Below, piece by piece: positions 8,697 to 14,442 of a stretch of DNA of 45,223 bases. Origin of the DNA: a virus; IMG/VR virus record IMGVR_UViG_3300045975_000215, positions 1-45,223 of that record, one strand, 5' to 3'. The position numbers and the translations under genes were made by a program. A model generated the notes under the pieces. That model was not told the origin of the DNA, searched no databases, and saw only the letters and a program-made list of their open reading frames with translations. Every line of letters begins with the position of its first letter. Position 1 is the first letter of the stretch.

Positions 8697-9091
8697 AATT
8701 CATCCATCCCGAGAAGCTGGACGTTCGGCTGATCGATGGAATGGAGGCGTATGAGCGATACCTGCAACGGCATTTCCCGAAGGCCGAGGTCATCGTCCAC
8801 AACGACTGGGCCGAGAAGGGGCACACGGAGAACTCGCGCCACTACCTCGGCGAAGCCGTGGACTTTCATGTGGTGGGCGTCTCCGCTCTCGAAGCCTTCC
8901 TGGCTCTGGAACGGTTCACCGTATTCGGCGGGGTCGGTTATTACCCCGAGTGGCGGCCCGTTGCAGGGTTCCACGCGGACGTGCGAGATCCGATTCCGTA
9001 TCGGGCGCGATGGGCGCGAGTCACCAACGCTGCCGGAAAACAGGAGTACGTGGCGCTCGATCGCAAGATCGTGGAGGGCATGACGGCGTGA
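8693..9091 (+). CDS. M15-type peptidase, likely endolysin
   Basis: A 132-residue protein with the M15 (VanY/D,D-carboxypeptidase) zinc site: 'SRHYLGEAVDFHV' supplies His50 and Asp57, and 'AGFHADVR' supplies His94. Enzymes of this family cleave peptide bonds in peptidoglycan stem peptides. The protein is only the catalytic domain, with no visible cell-wall-binding domain and no signal peptide, so it would need a holin to reach the wall. It closes the block of coupled lysis-region genes and is followed by a hairpin. Confidence 0.8.
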   Translation: MKFIHPEKLDVRLIDGMEAYERYLQRHFPKAEVIVHNDWAEKGHTENSRHYLGEAVDFHVVGVSALEAFLALERFTVFGGVGYYPEWRPVAGFHADVRDPIPYRARWARVTNAAGKQEYVALDRKIVEGMTA

Positions 9092-9120
9092 AAAGACGAA
9101 AGCCGGGGTCTCCCCCGGCT
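9091..9120 (-). terminator. Rho-independent terminator on the minus strand
   Basis: An 8-bp perfect GC stem (AGCCGGGG / CCCCGGCT, 9101-9120) with loop TCTC. Read on the minus strand it is followed by TTCGTCTTTT, a terminator-type T-rich tail; the plus strand has no such tail. It lies where leftward integrase and tRNA transcription would meet the end of the lysis genes, and may stop both directions to some degree. Confidence 0.7.
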
Positions 9121-9179
9121 CTGCCTGTGGCGCTGGAAGCGCTTCAGTCGCACGATCTCAACCGGATTCTAGCACCGAA

Positions 9180-9251
9180 TGGCCCCGCCGGGATTCGAAC
9201 CCGGACCTCGATCGTGCGACGAAAGTGCGCTGTCCATTACGCCACGGGGCC
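9180..9251 (-). tRNA. tRNA-like gene, tRNA-Arg-type body with irregular anticodon arm
   Basis: The minus strand folds as a tRNA: acceptor GGCCCCG/CGGGGCC (7 bp), D-arm GCGT/GCGC with A14 and GG at 18-19, and a perfect T-arm CCGGG-TTCGAAT-CCCGG with discriminator A. No CCA is encoded. The D-arm resembles bacterial tRNA-Arg. The anticodon arm is odd: with a standard 7-base loop GTCGCAC the stem has only three of five pairs (mismatches at 28:42 and 29:41), and the anticodon would be CGC, an Ala anticodon, although the Ala mark G3:U70 is missing. It may be a degenerate or recombined tRNA. It lies just left of attP. Confidence 0.6.
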
Positions 9252-9274
9252 ATGCTCGAATCATCAGACCTCGT

Positions 9275-9295
9275 CTCGGACAGATAACGTCCGAG
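9275..9295. repeat. Perfect 7-bp inverted repeat in the attP arm region
   Basis: CTCGGAC and GTCCGAG separated by seven AT-rich bases (agataac). It lies in the 185-bp gap between the tRNA-like gene and the attP core. Tyrosine integrases often have arm-type sites in such gaps; this could be one, or a regulatory or hairpin element of the leftward transcript. Confidence 0.5.
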
Positions 9296-9345
9296 TACGC
9301 TTTCCGGGCACGTTTCCAAGTGTGTGCTTTTTGTCCCGTGTAGAC

Positions 9346-9367
9346 CGGAATTTCCCGGGCAATTCCG
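9346..9367. repeat. Perfect 7-bp inverted repeat in the attP arm region
   Basis: CGGAATT and AATTCCG flank TCCCGGGC, giving a 22-base dyad about 70 bases from the attP core. Together with the dyad at 9275-9295 it is the only structure I see between 9252 and 9437. It is a candidate integrase, IHF or excisionase site. Confidence 0.5.
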
Positions 9368-9437
9368 ACAACCCTCGATCACTGGAAACACCGCACCAGT
9401 CGTGCTTTCGAGCGCCTGCATCAGCCGGGGCGCTATC

Positions 9438-9482
9438 TTTACACGCAGGGGGCCAAGGGTTCGAACCCCTTACCTCCCACCA
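9438..9482 (+). other. attP core: 3' half of a tRNA-Val (TAC) gene
   Basis: These 45 bases read exactly like a tRNA from the anticodon loop to CCA: loop TTTACAC with anticodon TAC, 3' stem GCAGG, variable GGGCC, T-arm AAGGG-TTCGAAC-CCCTT, acceptor ACCTCCC, then ACCA. The 5' half of the tRNA is absent: upstream bases (CTATC) do not pair with GCAGG. It lies six bases beyond the integrase stop. A tRNA 3' segment beside int is the classic form of attP; integration would restore a complete host tRNA-Val. Confidence 0.85.
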
Positions 9483-9488
9483 ACTTAT

Positions 9489-10556
9489 CTAACGCCGCCG
9501 CCTCGCTGTGCGTGCCACTGTCCGAGCCTTGGCCCTCCAATTGACTCCCGCCGGCGCCGTCCCGGTTGGGGAGGAGTGCGAGTAACGGTCGGTCATCCGA
9601 CTCGTCTTGTGGCCGAGCTGGTCCTGCAGGACGCGCGGCCAGCCACCACGGCGCAGGAACTCCGACGCGAACGTGTGCCGAAGATCATGGAAACGGAGCA
9701 TCGGCATCCCGGCCTTCTCGCGAACGTGGTGCCAGAACTTGCGATACCGATCCTTCGGCAGCGATTTCCCAGCGAACGGCTCGTCTGACTCCCGTAGCAG
9801 CCGCGCGAGATCGCGGCCGTTCTCTTGTAGCAGTGTGAACGATCGGTCGGAGCCTCCCTTCAGGGCACGGATCCTGAGTACGCCCGTTGACGAATCGAAG
9901 TCTTGCCGTGCGATCTGGCAGAGTTCGCCGATGCGTGCGCCCGTCTCGAGGGCGAGCCGGAGCAGGAGATGCGCGCGGCGGTGCTCTGGTAGGGCGAGCG
10001 CACGACGAGCAGCGACCTCCAGAAGCTTCCGAACCTCCGCCTCATTCAGGAACCGCGGCTGGCGTGGTGCTCGCCCCGAAGGCGGTACCCAGTCCCGCAA
10101 GCGATACTCCGACAACCCGGTCTCGGCCTTCCATCGGTGTGCCTGGAGCAGCGCATGCCGGAGAATGTTCGCCTCGGCCCTGACGGTCGAGACGGCCTTC
10201 CCGGCGCGGAGGCGGGCCACGGCATAGCCGTCAAGCTCTGCCGGCCCGATGGACTCGATCGGGGTCTGTCTCCCGAGACGTTCGAGAATGCGCTGGAGCC
10301 TGTCGCGGCGCCATGTCGCAGACCGTGGCTTCAGTTCGTCCATTCGGTCAAGGTAGACATCTGATAGCTCGCCGAGCGTCCACACCGACTTAGCCTTCCG
10401 GTCGAGAAAGCGCCCCTCGGCAACCTCCGTCTCAATCTTTGCCAGGATGCGGGCCGCGACCTTCGCCGACTTCGTGCGTGCCGAGAAGCGGATCTCCTGC
10501 CCGTCAACGTACGCCGCGATCCAGTAGACCTTGCCGCGGAGGTACTTCCGCGCCAC
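9489..10556 (-). CDS. int: Tyrosine site-specific integrase
   Basis: A 355-residue tyrosine recombinase. The C-terminal catalytic domain has the full set of residues: Arg208 ('ETGARIGEL'), Lys233, His290 and Arg293 ('HDLRHTF'), His316 ('LGHKT') and Tyr325 ('TDRYSH') as the nucleophile. Residues 1-55 form an arm-binding-type N-terminal segment and about 60-150 a SAM-like core-binding domain. It integrates and excises the prophage, most likely at a host tRNA-Val gene, whose 3' half lies just past its stop codon. The start is a GTG two bases after the stop of the upstream small gene, with GGGGAAG as ribosome site. Confidence 0.95.
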   Translation of the reverse strand: MARKYLRGKVYWIAAYVDGQEIRFSARTKSAKVAARILAKIETEVAEGRFLDRKAKSVWTLGELSDVYLDRMDELKPRSATWRRDRLQRILERLGRQTPIESIGPAELDGYAVARLRAGKAVSTVRAEANILRHALLQAHRWKAETGLSEYRLRDWVPPSGRAPRQPRFLNEAEVRKLLEVAARRALALPEHRRAHLLLRLALETGARIGELCQIARQDFDSSTGVLRIRALKGGSDRSFTLLQENGRDLARLLRESDEPFAGKSLPKDRYRKFWHHVREKAGMPMLRFHDLRHTFASEFLRRGGWPRVLQDQLGHKTSRMTDRYSHSSPTGTAPAGVNWRAKARTVARTARRRR

Positions 10557-10557
10557 G

Positions 10558-10707
10558 CTACTTCCCCGGCTTCTCTCGCTTCGGCTTCGGCCGAACGATG
10601 CGCGTGACCTTTGAGGCCGGCGGAGTGATCGAGATCGTCTTCTGCCGGTGCAGGCGGATTCGCACTGCGACGCGGCGATCCAGCGCCGGCTTTTCGGTGT
10701 CCCTCAC
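10558..10707 (-). CDS. Small basic protein between zinc-ribbon gene and integrase, unknown
   Basis: A 49-residue, very basic protein (many Arg and Lys; C-terminus Lys/Pro-rich). Its GTG start overlaps the stop of the upstream gene (GTGA), and its stop lies two bases before the integrase start, so the three genes form one operon. Size, charge and position recall recombination directionality factors (excisionases) or small DNA-binding proteins, but I see no recognisable helix-turn-helix. Translation is supported by the tight coupling rather than by homology. Confidence 0.5.
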   Translation of the reverse strand: MRDTEKPALDRRVAVRIRLHRQKTISITPPASKVTRIVRPKPKREKPGK

Positions 10708-10961
10708 GCCGATGCGGCTACCGCTACGACGTCACGACCGCAATAGCGGCACACCTTCGCCTCGCGCTGGATCAGTTCCGCGCAGTGCGGACACTTCTTG
10801 CGCATATCGGCGCGCGTCACGCCGCTGACCGCGAACATCAACGGCGACGCCAGTCCGAGCACGGCACCACCGAGAACCCCGGCCACCGGGCTGTAGTCCC
10901 TCTTTCTCGCTGCGGCATAGCCAACCGCTGCACCGAACAGGATCCATAGAATAAGTACCAT
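10704..10961 (-). CDS. Membrane protein with C-terminal zinc ribbon
   Basis: An 85-residue protein with two short hydrophobic segments (about residues 2-19 and 26-46) followed by a zinc ribbon: 'CPHCAELIQ' and 'CRYCGRD', four Cys for one zinc. The layout 'KKCPHCAE...AKVCRYCG' is widespread in small bacterial and phage membrane proteins of unknown role. The ribbon should face the cytoplasm. As the first gene of the integrase operon it would be made in the lysogen and could act in immunity or superinfection exclusion; that is inference only. Confidence 0.75.
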   Translation of the reverse strand: MVLILWILFGAAVGYAAARKRDYSPVAGVLGGAVLGLASPLMFAVSGVTRADMRKKCPHCAELIQREAKVCRYCGRDVVAVAASA

Positions 10962-10974
10962 TTTGGGGCCTCCT

Positions 10975-11190
10975 TCACTGACTCCTTCCTCCTGGAATAA
11001 TCCGAAGACGCGGTCGATCGCTACACACGACGTCGTCGTCGAACAGTGGCGCCTGCCTTGGCCGGACGCCGAGTGCCGTCTCGACCAGGATCCTCGTTAC
11101 CTCCGACGTGCGGCGCCGTTCCTTTCTGCAGAGCGCCTGAATCAGAGCGAAGCTCTCCTCCGTCACCCGGATCGTAATGCCGCGCGCCAT
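10975..11190 (-). CDS. Ribbon-helix-helix (RHH) regulator 2
   Basis: A 71-residue protein with RHH pattern: a short strand ('GITIRVTEE'), helix A ('SFALIQALCRKER'), a turn at Arg-Thr-Ser, and helix B ('EVTRILVETALGV'). RHH dimers insert the paired strands into the DNA major groove. I chose the ATG at 11190 because a GGAGGAGACGG ribosome site precedes it. It lies wholly inside the 3' part of the next RHH gene in another frame. It should bind operators in the phage, probably those at 11441-11486. Confidence 0.65.
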   Translation of the reverse strand: MARGITIRVTEESFALIQALCRKERRRTSEVTRILVETALGVRPRQAPLFDDDVVCSDRPRLRIIPGGRSQ

Positions 11191-11416
11191 CCGTCTCCTC
11201 CATCTTGTCGAGCAGGTCAACGAGTCGTGTTCGCGGCTCACGTTCTCGGGTCCGGTCATACAAATGAAGTCCGAGCGCGACGAGAAATGCGGCCGTCTCA
11301 CTCATCGAGCGGCGATGCTCCGAAGTCATGATCCGGCGTACCTGCTCGTAGAGACCCCGGCGCAGACTGACGTTGATCGCCGGCATCGTCCCGTCCGGGT
11401 TGGGTTTACGGCCCAT
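11021..11416 (-). CDS. Ribbon-helix-helix regulator 1, with an unusual C-terminal extension
   Basis: A 131-residue reading frame whose first 75 residues look like an RHH protein ('PAINVSLRRGLYEQVRRIM', then 'SMSETAAFLVALGLHLYD'). From about residue 76 the frame overlaps the second RHH gene for about 170 bases and becomes low-complexity and Arg-rich, like a shadow frame. Either two proteins are made from overlapping frames, or a frameshift joins RHH1 to RHH2. It reads away from the AT-rich switch region and has no clear ribosome site. It is a candidate lysogeny repressor of the Arc/Mnt kind. Confidence 0.55.
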   Translation of the reverse strand: MGRKPNPDGTMPAINVSLRRGLYEQVRRIMTSEHRRSMSETAAFLVALGLHLYDRTREREPRTRLVDLLDKMEETDGARHYDPGDGGELRSDSGALQKGTAPHVGGNEDPGRDGTRRPAKAGATVRRRRRV

Positions 11417-11440
11417 TTAAGTAGAAATATATCCCTTGTT

Positions 11441-11454
11441 TTCAAGCGGTTGAA
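11441..11454. promoter_or_regulatory. Candidate operator palindrome TTCAA-gcgg-TTGAA
   Basis: A perfect 5-bp dyad with a 4-base spacer, just downstream of the minus-strand -10 and so near its start point. RHH repressors bind short dyads of this size. It shares the half-site TTGA/TCAA with the dyad at 11471-11486. Confidence 0.5.
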
Positions 11455-11485
11455 ACTATAGCAAATTTATGTTGATTTCCGTCAA
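11455..11485 (-). promoter_or_regulatory. Leftward promoter for the RHH/integrase side
   Basis: On the minus strand: -35 TTGACG (complement of 11480-11485), 19-base spacer, -10 TATAGT (complement of 11455-11460) preceded by TGC, an extended -10. The spacer is a little long. It would drive RHH regulator 1 and perhaps the whole leftward operon. Confidence 0.5.
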
Positions 11486-11486
11486 C
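11471..11486. promoter_or_regulatory. Candidate operator GTTGA-tttccg-TCAAC
   Basis: A 5-bp perfect dyad with a 6-base spacer. It covers the -35 of the leftward promoter and the -35 of the rightward promoter, so a repressor bound here would block both. Confidence 0.5.
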
Positions 11487-11500
11487 AGATTATTTATTCT
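11472..11500 (+). promoter_or_regulatory. Rightward promoter for the early region
   Basis: TTGATT (11472-11477), a 17-base spacer and TATTCT (11495-11500). The transcript would begin around 11507, only a few bases before the ATG at 11512, so the first mRNA would be leaderless or nearly so. The call rests on spacing and AT-rich context. Confidence 0.45.
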
Positions 11501-11511
11501 GCGCGGCAGCC

Positions 11512-11688
11512 ATGAAGAACAAATCGCGCAGGAAGAGAAACGGTGTGCCCATGACGCCGCTCACCGCGACGGTCTCGCCCGAGACAAAGCGGCGCCTGGA
11601 AGAGATGGCACGGGCCGGCCATCGCAACCTCTCGCAGGTCGTCCGCCTCGCTCTCGAGCAGTACCTCGAACGGCAACCCGCGGCCTGA
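11512..11688 (+). CDS. Ribbon-helix-helix regulator 3 (CopG-like)
   Basis: A 58-residue protein with a basic N-terminus and an RHH domain: strand 'PLTATVSPE', helix A 'TKRRLEEMARAG', turn 'HRNLSQ', helix B 'VVRLALEQYLE'. It is the first gene of the rightward early region and faces the two leftward RHH genes across a region with two dyads. By position it is the Cro counterpart of an RHH-based switch, or an antitoxin-type autoregulator. The gene has no strong ribosome site; its promoter may give a near-leaderless transcript. Confidence 0.65.
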   Translation: MKNKSRRKRNGVPMTPLTATVSPETKRRLEEMARAGHRNLSQVVRLALEQYLERQPAA

Positions 11689-11692
11689 CGCC

Positions 11693-12064
11693 ATGCATCC
11701 AGCATCCCGCGGCGCGATTGCGGCGACAACGCCGAAGTCGGTTGCGACTCGCAACGAGCGGTCCGCAACCCTTTGCGAACGAGTCCATGCCCGCGTCGAC
11801 GATGTCCGCCGAGCTCTCGTAACTTCCGCGCCGCACGGCTTCCAGGTCCGCGTCGCCGCCGTCATGGGCTGGCGCAAAGAGCGGCCGACACGCGAGAAGA
11901 GTGGCGTCGAGAAGCTCTCTGTCGAACTGGTCTTCGCCGAGGTGGCGATGCACGAGGAAGAAGGCAGGCCCGACGACGCGACGCGGGTCCTCGCGGCCTT
12001 CCAGCGGAAGCAGACGCCCGTAATCCGGCTCCGCGACGGGCAGTACCTCTTGGAGTTTGAGTGA
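11693..12064 (+). CDS. Early-region protein, unknown function
   Basis: A 123-residue protein between RHH regulator 3 and the methyltransferase. It is rich in Arg, Glu and Ala; the C-terminal half is predicted as helix followed by strands ('PVIRLRDGQYLLEFE'). No motif is recognised. The start codon lies four bases after the previous stop and there is no good ribosome site, so translation may be coupled. Its stop shares one base with the methyltransferase ATG. Confidence 0.5.
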   Translation: MHPASRGAIAATTPKSVATRNERSATLCERVHARVDDVRRALVTSAPHGFQVRVAAVMGWRKERPTREKSGVEKLSVELVFAEVAMHEEEGRPDDATRVLAAFQRKQTPVIRLRDGQYLLEFE

Positions 12065-12621
12065 TGCGCGTCCTCGTCGCCTGCGAATACTCAGGCCGCG
12101 TTCGCGACGCCTTCGCCGCGCTCGGGCATGACGCGTGGTCGTGCGATCTACTCCCGTCAGAGGCTCCGGGGAACCATGCCCAATGCGACGTGCGGGAAGT
12201 CCTCGGCGCGGTCGAGTGGGATCTGCTCATCGCCCATCCGCCCTGCACGTACTTGGCAGTGAGCGGCGCACGCTGGTTCGCTGGCCGGCGCCGGCAACAG
12301 GTCGACGCGCTCGACTTCGTGCGGCTGCTCATGGCAACTCCGGTTCCGCGTATCGCGATCGAGAACCCGGTCGGCGTCATCAGCTCGCGGATCCGCAAGC
12401 CTGACCAGATCGTCCAGCCGTGGATGTTCGGCCACGGGGAGACGAAGGCGACGTGCCTCTGGTTGAAGGGTCTGCCGAAACTCCTGCCGTCCGAGATCGT
12501 CGCCGGCCGCGAGGCGCGGGTCCACCGGATGCCGCCCGGACCGAACCGCTGGAAGGAGCGCAGCCGGACGTACAGCGGGATCGCCGCGGCGATGGCGGCA
12601 CAGTGGGGGCAGGCAGCATGA
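12064..12621 (+). CDS. C5 cytosine DNA methyltransferase-like protein (compact phage type)
   Basis: A 185-residue protein resembling a minimal cytosine-C5 methyltransferase. The N-terminus 'MRVLVACEYSGRVRDAF' matches the SAM-binding motif I region. 'HPPCTYLAVSG' supplies the Pro-Cys of motif IV (the catalytic Cys), and 'IAIENPVG' matches the ENV-type motif VI. It lacks the large target-recognition domain of full enzymes, as in many phage versions, so sequence specificity and even activity are uncertain. It could protect phage DNA from restriction or mark it. The ATG at 12064 overlaps the previous stop; a GTG at 12061 would add one residue. Confidence 0.75.
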   Translation: MRVLVACEYSGRVRDAFAALGHDAWSCDLLPSEAPGNHAQCDVREVLGAVEWDLLIAHPPCTYLAVSGARWFAGRRRQQVDALDFVRLLMATPVPRIAIENPVGVISSRIRKPDQIVQPWMFGHGETKATCLWLKGLPKLLPSEIVAGREARVHRMPPGPNRWKERSRTYSGIAAAMAAQWGQAA

Positions 12622-12887
12622 CCGCTCCGCTGACCCTCGCCGAAGCCGCGCCGCTGCTCTGCCGCAGCGTCTCTGGCCTGCGCAAGCTGCTCCGGCACCC
12701 GGATCCCGCGAAGCGGCCACCCGCACACCGCGTCGGCGGCCGGATCCTCTTCTACGCCGAGGAGCTCGAGGCGTTCGTCAAGGCGACGAGCGTCGAGTAC
12801 CGGCGCATCCAGATCCGTCCGACGCGGCGAGCAGTCCGCGATGTCAAGGCGCGGCTCGAGCTGATCGCACAGGAGGCCCGCTCGTGA
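12618..12887 (+). CDS. Excisionase-like helix-turn-helix DNA-binding protein
   Basis: An 89-residue protein with a MerR/Xis-type winged HTH: 'LTLAEAAPLLCRSVSGLRKL' (helix-turn-helix), then 'PAHRVGGRILFYAEELEAFVKA' (wing and third helix), the pattern of the HTH_17 family. Such proteins act as excisionases or small regulators. The C-terminal 30 residues are basic and helical. It starts at an ATG overlapping the methyltransferase stop. Because the integrase operon has no clear Xis, this is a good candidate for the directionality factor, expressed from the lytic side. Confidence 0.7.
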   Translation: MTAPLTLAEAAPLLCRSVSGLRKLLRHPDPAKRPPAHRVGGRILFYAEELEAFVKATSVEYRRIQIRPTRRAVRDVKARLELIAQEARS

Positions 12888-13120
12888 GCGCCGTCGACGT
12901 TCTCTACACCTGCACCGAGTGCAAGCGCGAGTTCGCTCCGAAGATCAGCGATCGATTTTGCCCGCAGTGCCGCGACGCATGGAACACCGTGCAGATGGCG
13001 CGCACCGAGTGCCCGCGTTGCCGAAAGCCGTGGGCGCCGACGAGCCCGAATGCCTGGGCCTGCGATGACTGCGAACAGACGCGGTTCCTCGAGGACATCG
13101 CGCGCTACGGGAGCAACTAG
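12884..13120 (+). CDS. Small protein with two zinc-binding Cys pairs of pairs
   Basis: A 78-residue protein with a GTG start overlapping the HTH gene. It has two four-Cys sites: 'CTEC' with 'CPQC', and 'CPRC' with 'CDDC'. This is a double zinc ribbon. Its role is unknown; small zinc-ribbon proteins in phage early regions may modify host transcription or bind nucleic acid. It is one of several such genes in this operon. Confidence 0.65.
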   Translation: MSAVDVLYTCTECKREFAPKISDRFCPQCRDAWNTVQMARTECPRCRKPWAPTSPNAWACDDCEQTRFLEDIARYGSN

Positions 13121-13137
13121 AAAAAGAGGAGGGATCA

Positions 13138-13350
13138 ATGAGCCAAAAGCTGCGATTCGCTGGTGTTCGCCCCGACTTCCCGGATCGCTACGTGGTTCAG
13201 CGCTGTGGCGGCGTCCTGCCCTACGAACTCTTCGAATCGGTGGACTGGGTCAAGCGCGACCACTCGGAAGGAGTGCTCGCATATTTCTGCACGGAGCGTG
13301 ACGCGCGAGCGGTGGCGGACGCCCTGAACGCGATCGAGGAGGCGAAATGA
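13138..13350 (+). CDS. Small protein, unknown function
   Basis: A 70-residue protein with an AGGAGGG ribosome site before its ATG. Predicted alpha/beta with a C-terminal helix ('DARAVADALNAIEEAK'). The form 'YFCTERDARAVADALN' resembles small phage proteins with a single sensor-like fold, but I cannot name a family. It overlaps the next start by four bases. Confidence 0.55.
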   Translation: MSQKLRFAGVRPDFPDRYVVQRCGGVLPYELFESVDWVKRDHSEGVLAYFCTERDARAVADALNAIEEAK

Positions 13351-13679
13351 ATCTACCCGGCCCTTCGATCCGCATCGGTGATCTCGCCTTCTGCGCGTCT
13401 TGCGACGCGGCCTTCAGCACGTCGGAAAAGGCATGCCCGCGCTGCGCTGCCGAGATCGGCATCTTCCGGCTCATCACGGATCACCCGAGCCAGGAGATGC
13501 GCCGCCTGCGCGAGACGCTCGAGCTCGCCGCAGGCGCCTTCGCTCAGATCGCGTTCGGCAAGTTCAGCACGGGATTCAAGGTGCGTCTGGCCGAGAAGGC
13601 TCTCGACCAGATCAACAAAACGAAACGACCCGCGCCGAGTGACGTCGTCGCGGGCCAGAAAGGAGAAGAACTAAATTGA
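13347..13679 (+). CDS. Zinc-ribbon protein with helical tail, unknown function
   Basis: A 110-residue protein with an N-terminal four-Cys ribbon ('CASC' and 'CPRC') followed by a long helical segment containing Lys- and Ala-rich turns. The ATG overlaps the previous stop. The ribbon plus helix layout suggests nucleic acid or protein binding. No family recognised. Confidence 0.55.
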   Translation: MNLPGPSIRIGDLAFCASCDAAFSTSEKACPRCAAEIGIFRLITDHPSQEMRRLRETLELAAGAFAQIAFGKFSTGFKVRLAEKALDQINKTKRPAPSDVVAGQKGEELN

Positions 13680-13858
13680 CTATCCCGGATCGAATCTTAG
13701 CCTTTTGCGGCCGCATCGTGCAACGGCTTGATCAGCGGCGCGCCGCGAAGCTGCGCCGGCGCATCCAGCACCTGATCGCCGAGGAGCCGCACAACCCCTA
13801 CGGCGACGACAGGCCGCCGATCGTCAGACCGCTCGGAAAGGGATCGGCGAGACCATGA
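13676..13858 (+). CDS. Small basic protein, unknown function
   Basis: A 60-residue Arg-rich protein starting at a TTG that overlaps the previous stop (AATTGACT), with AGGAGAAG just upstream as ribosome site. It is predicted to be one long basic helix ('RIVQRLDQRRAAKLRRRIQ'). Its stop overlaps the next ATG. No function can be given. Confidence 0.5.
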   Translation: MTIPDRILAFCGRIVQRLDQRRAAKLRRRIQHLIAEEPHNPYGDDRPPIVRPLGKGSARP

Positions 13859-14088
13859 GCGCGCTCTTCCAGGCTACCGCCCGCCACGCCAATGCAGCGG
13901 CCCGCGCCTGCCAGCACGCGCTCCGTGGCTGCGACATCTGCCCGAAGACGCTCGCGCAGTTTCTCTACCGCAGCGGCACGCAGCAGTTCTGCGAGGCCGG
14001 CTGGAAGCTCGTCGCAGAGATCCGCGACTCCGAAGCCGCGATCGCGGAGGCCGTCGCAACGCCGGAACCGAAGGAGCAGATCCAGTGA
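13855..14088 (+). CDS. Small Cys-containing protein, unknown function
   Basis: A 77-residue mostly helical protein with His and Cys residues spaced as 'CQHALRGCDICPK' and a later single Cys ('QQFCEAGW'), a possible zinc site. This pattern resembles short phage proteins with a 'C..C..C' core and a helical tail. It starts and ends in four-base overlaps with its neighbours. Confidence 0.5.
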   Translation: MSALFQATARHANAAARACQHALRGCDICPKTLAQFLYRSGTQQFCEAGWKLVAEIRDSEAAIAEAVATPEPKEQIQ

Positions 14089-14255
14089 ACGAGCTGGGCC
14101 TGGTCGAGCTCGTCTGCGTCCGCTGCGAGCTGGCGTTCGCCGTCCGCAACCCGAACCTCGACACGATCGAATATTTCGTCTGCGAGTCCTGCCGCACCGC
14201 GCCCGTCGAAGGATGCGACGACGACGAGACGCTGCCCGGACTCGCAGACGCCTGA
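14085..14255 (+). CDS. Very small zinc-ribbon protein
   Basis: A 56-residue protein beginning at a GTG overlapping the previous stop. It carries 'CVRCELAF' and 'FVCESC' about 25 residues apart, a single four-Cys zinc ribbon, and an acidic C-terminus ending in a Leu-Ala-Asp-Ala stretch. Function unknown. The AAGGAG that starts right at its stop serves the next gene. Confidence 0.5.
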   Translation: MNELGLVELVCVRCELAFAVRNPNLDTIEYFVCESCRTAPVEGCDDDETLPGLADA

Positions 14256-14268
14256 AGGAGAAACACAA

Positions 14269-14442
14269 ATGGCGACTCTCGAAGTGCTTCGCTCCGACTG
14301 TCACGAAACGAATTGCAAGGCTCGAGCGACACGGCGCGTCCGCAAGGACGACGGCACGATCGACGGCGACTACTGCGCCAGACACGGCAACACGCGTCTC
14401 GTCGAGCTCGGGAAGCTCGAAGGCGCGGGGAGGAACGCATGA
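14269..14442 (+). CDS. Small protein, unknown function
   Basis: A 57-residue protein with a clear AAGGAG site nine bases before the ATG. It has three Cys and one Cys-Ala-Arg-His stretch ('DCHETNCKA', 'YCARHG'), a likely CCCH-type zinc site. Basic and polar. The stop overlaps the next ATG. No family recognised. Confidence 0.5.
   Translation: MATLEVLRSDCHETNCKARATRRVRKDDGTIDGDYCARHGNTRLVELGKLEGAGRNA

Noticed and set aside
11862-12728. 288-residue minus-strand frame
   Set aside because: Antisense to the methyltransferase and its neighbours; sequence is Arg/Ser/Pro-rich with no motif.
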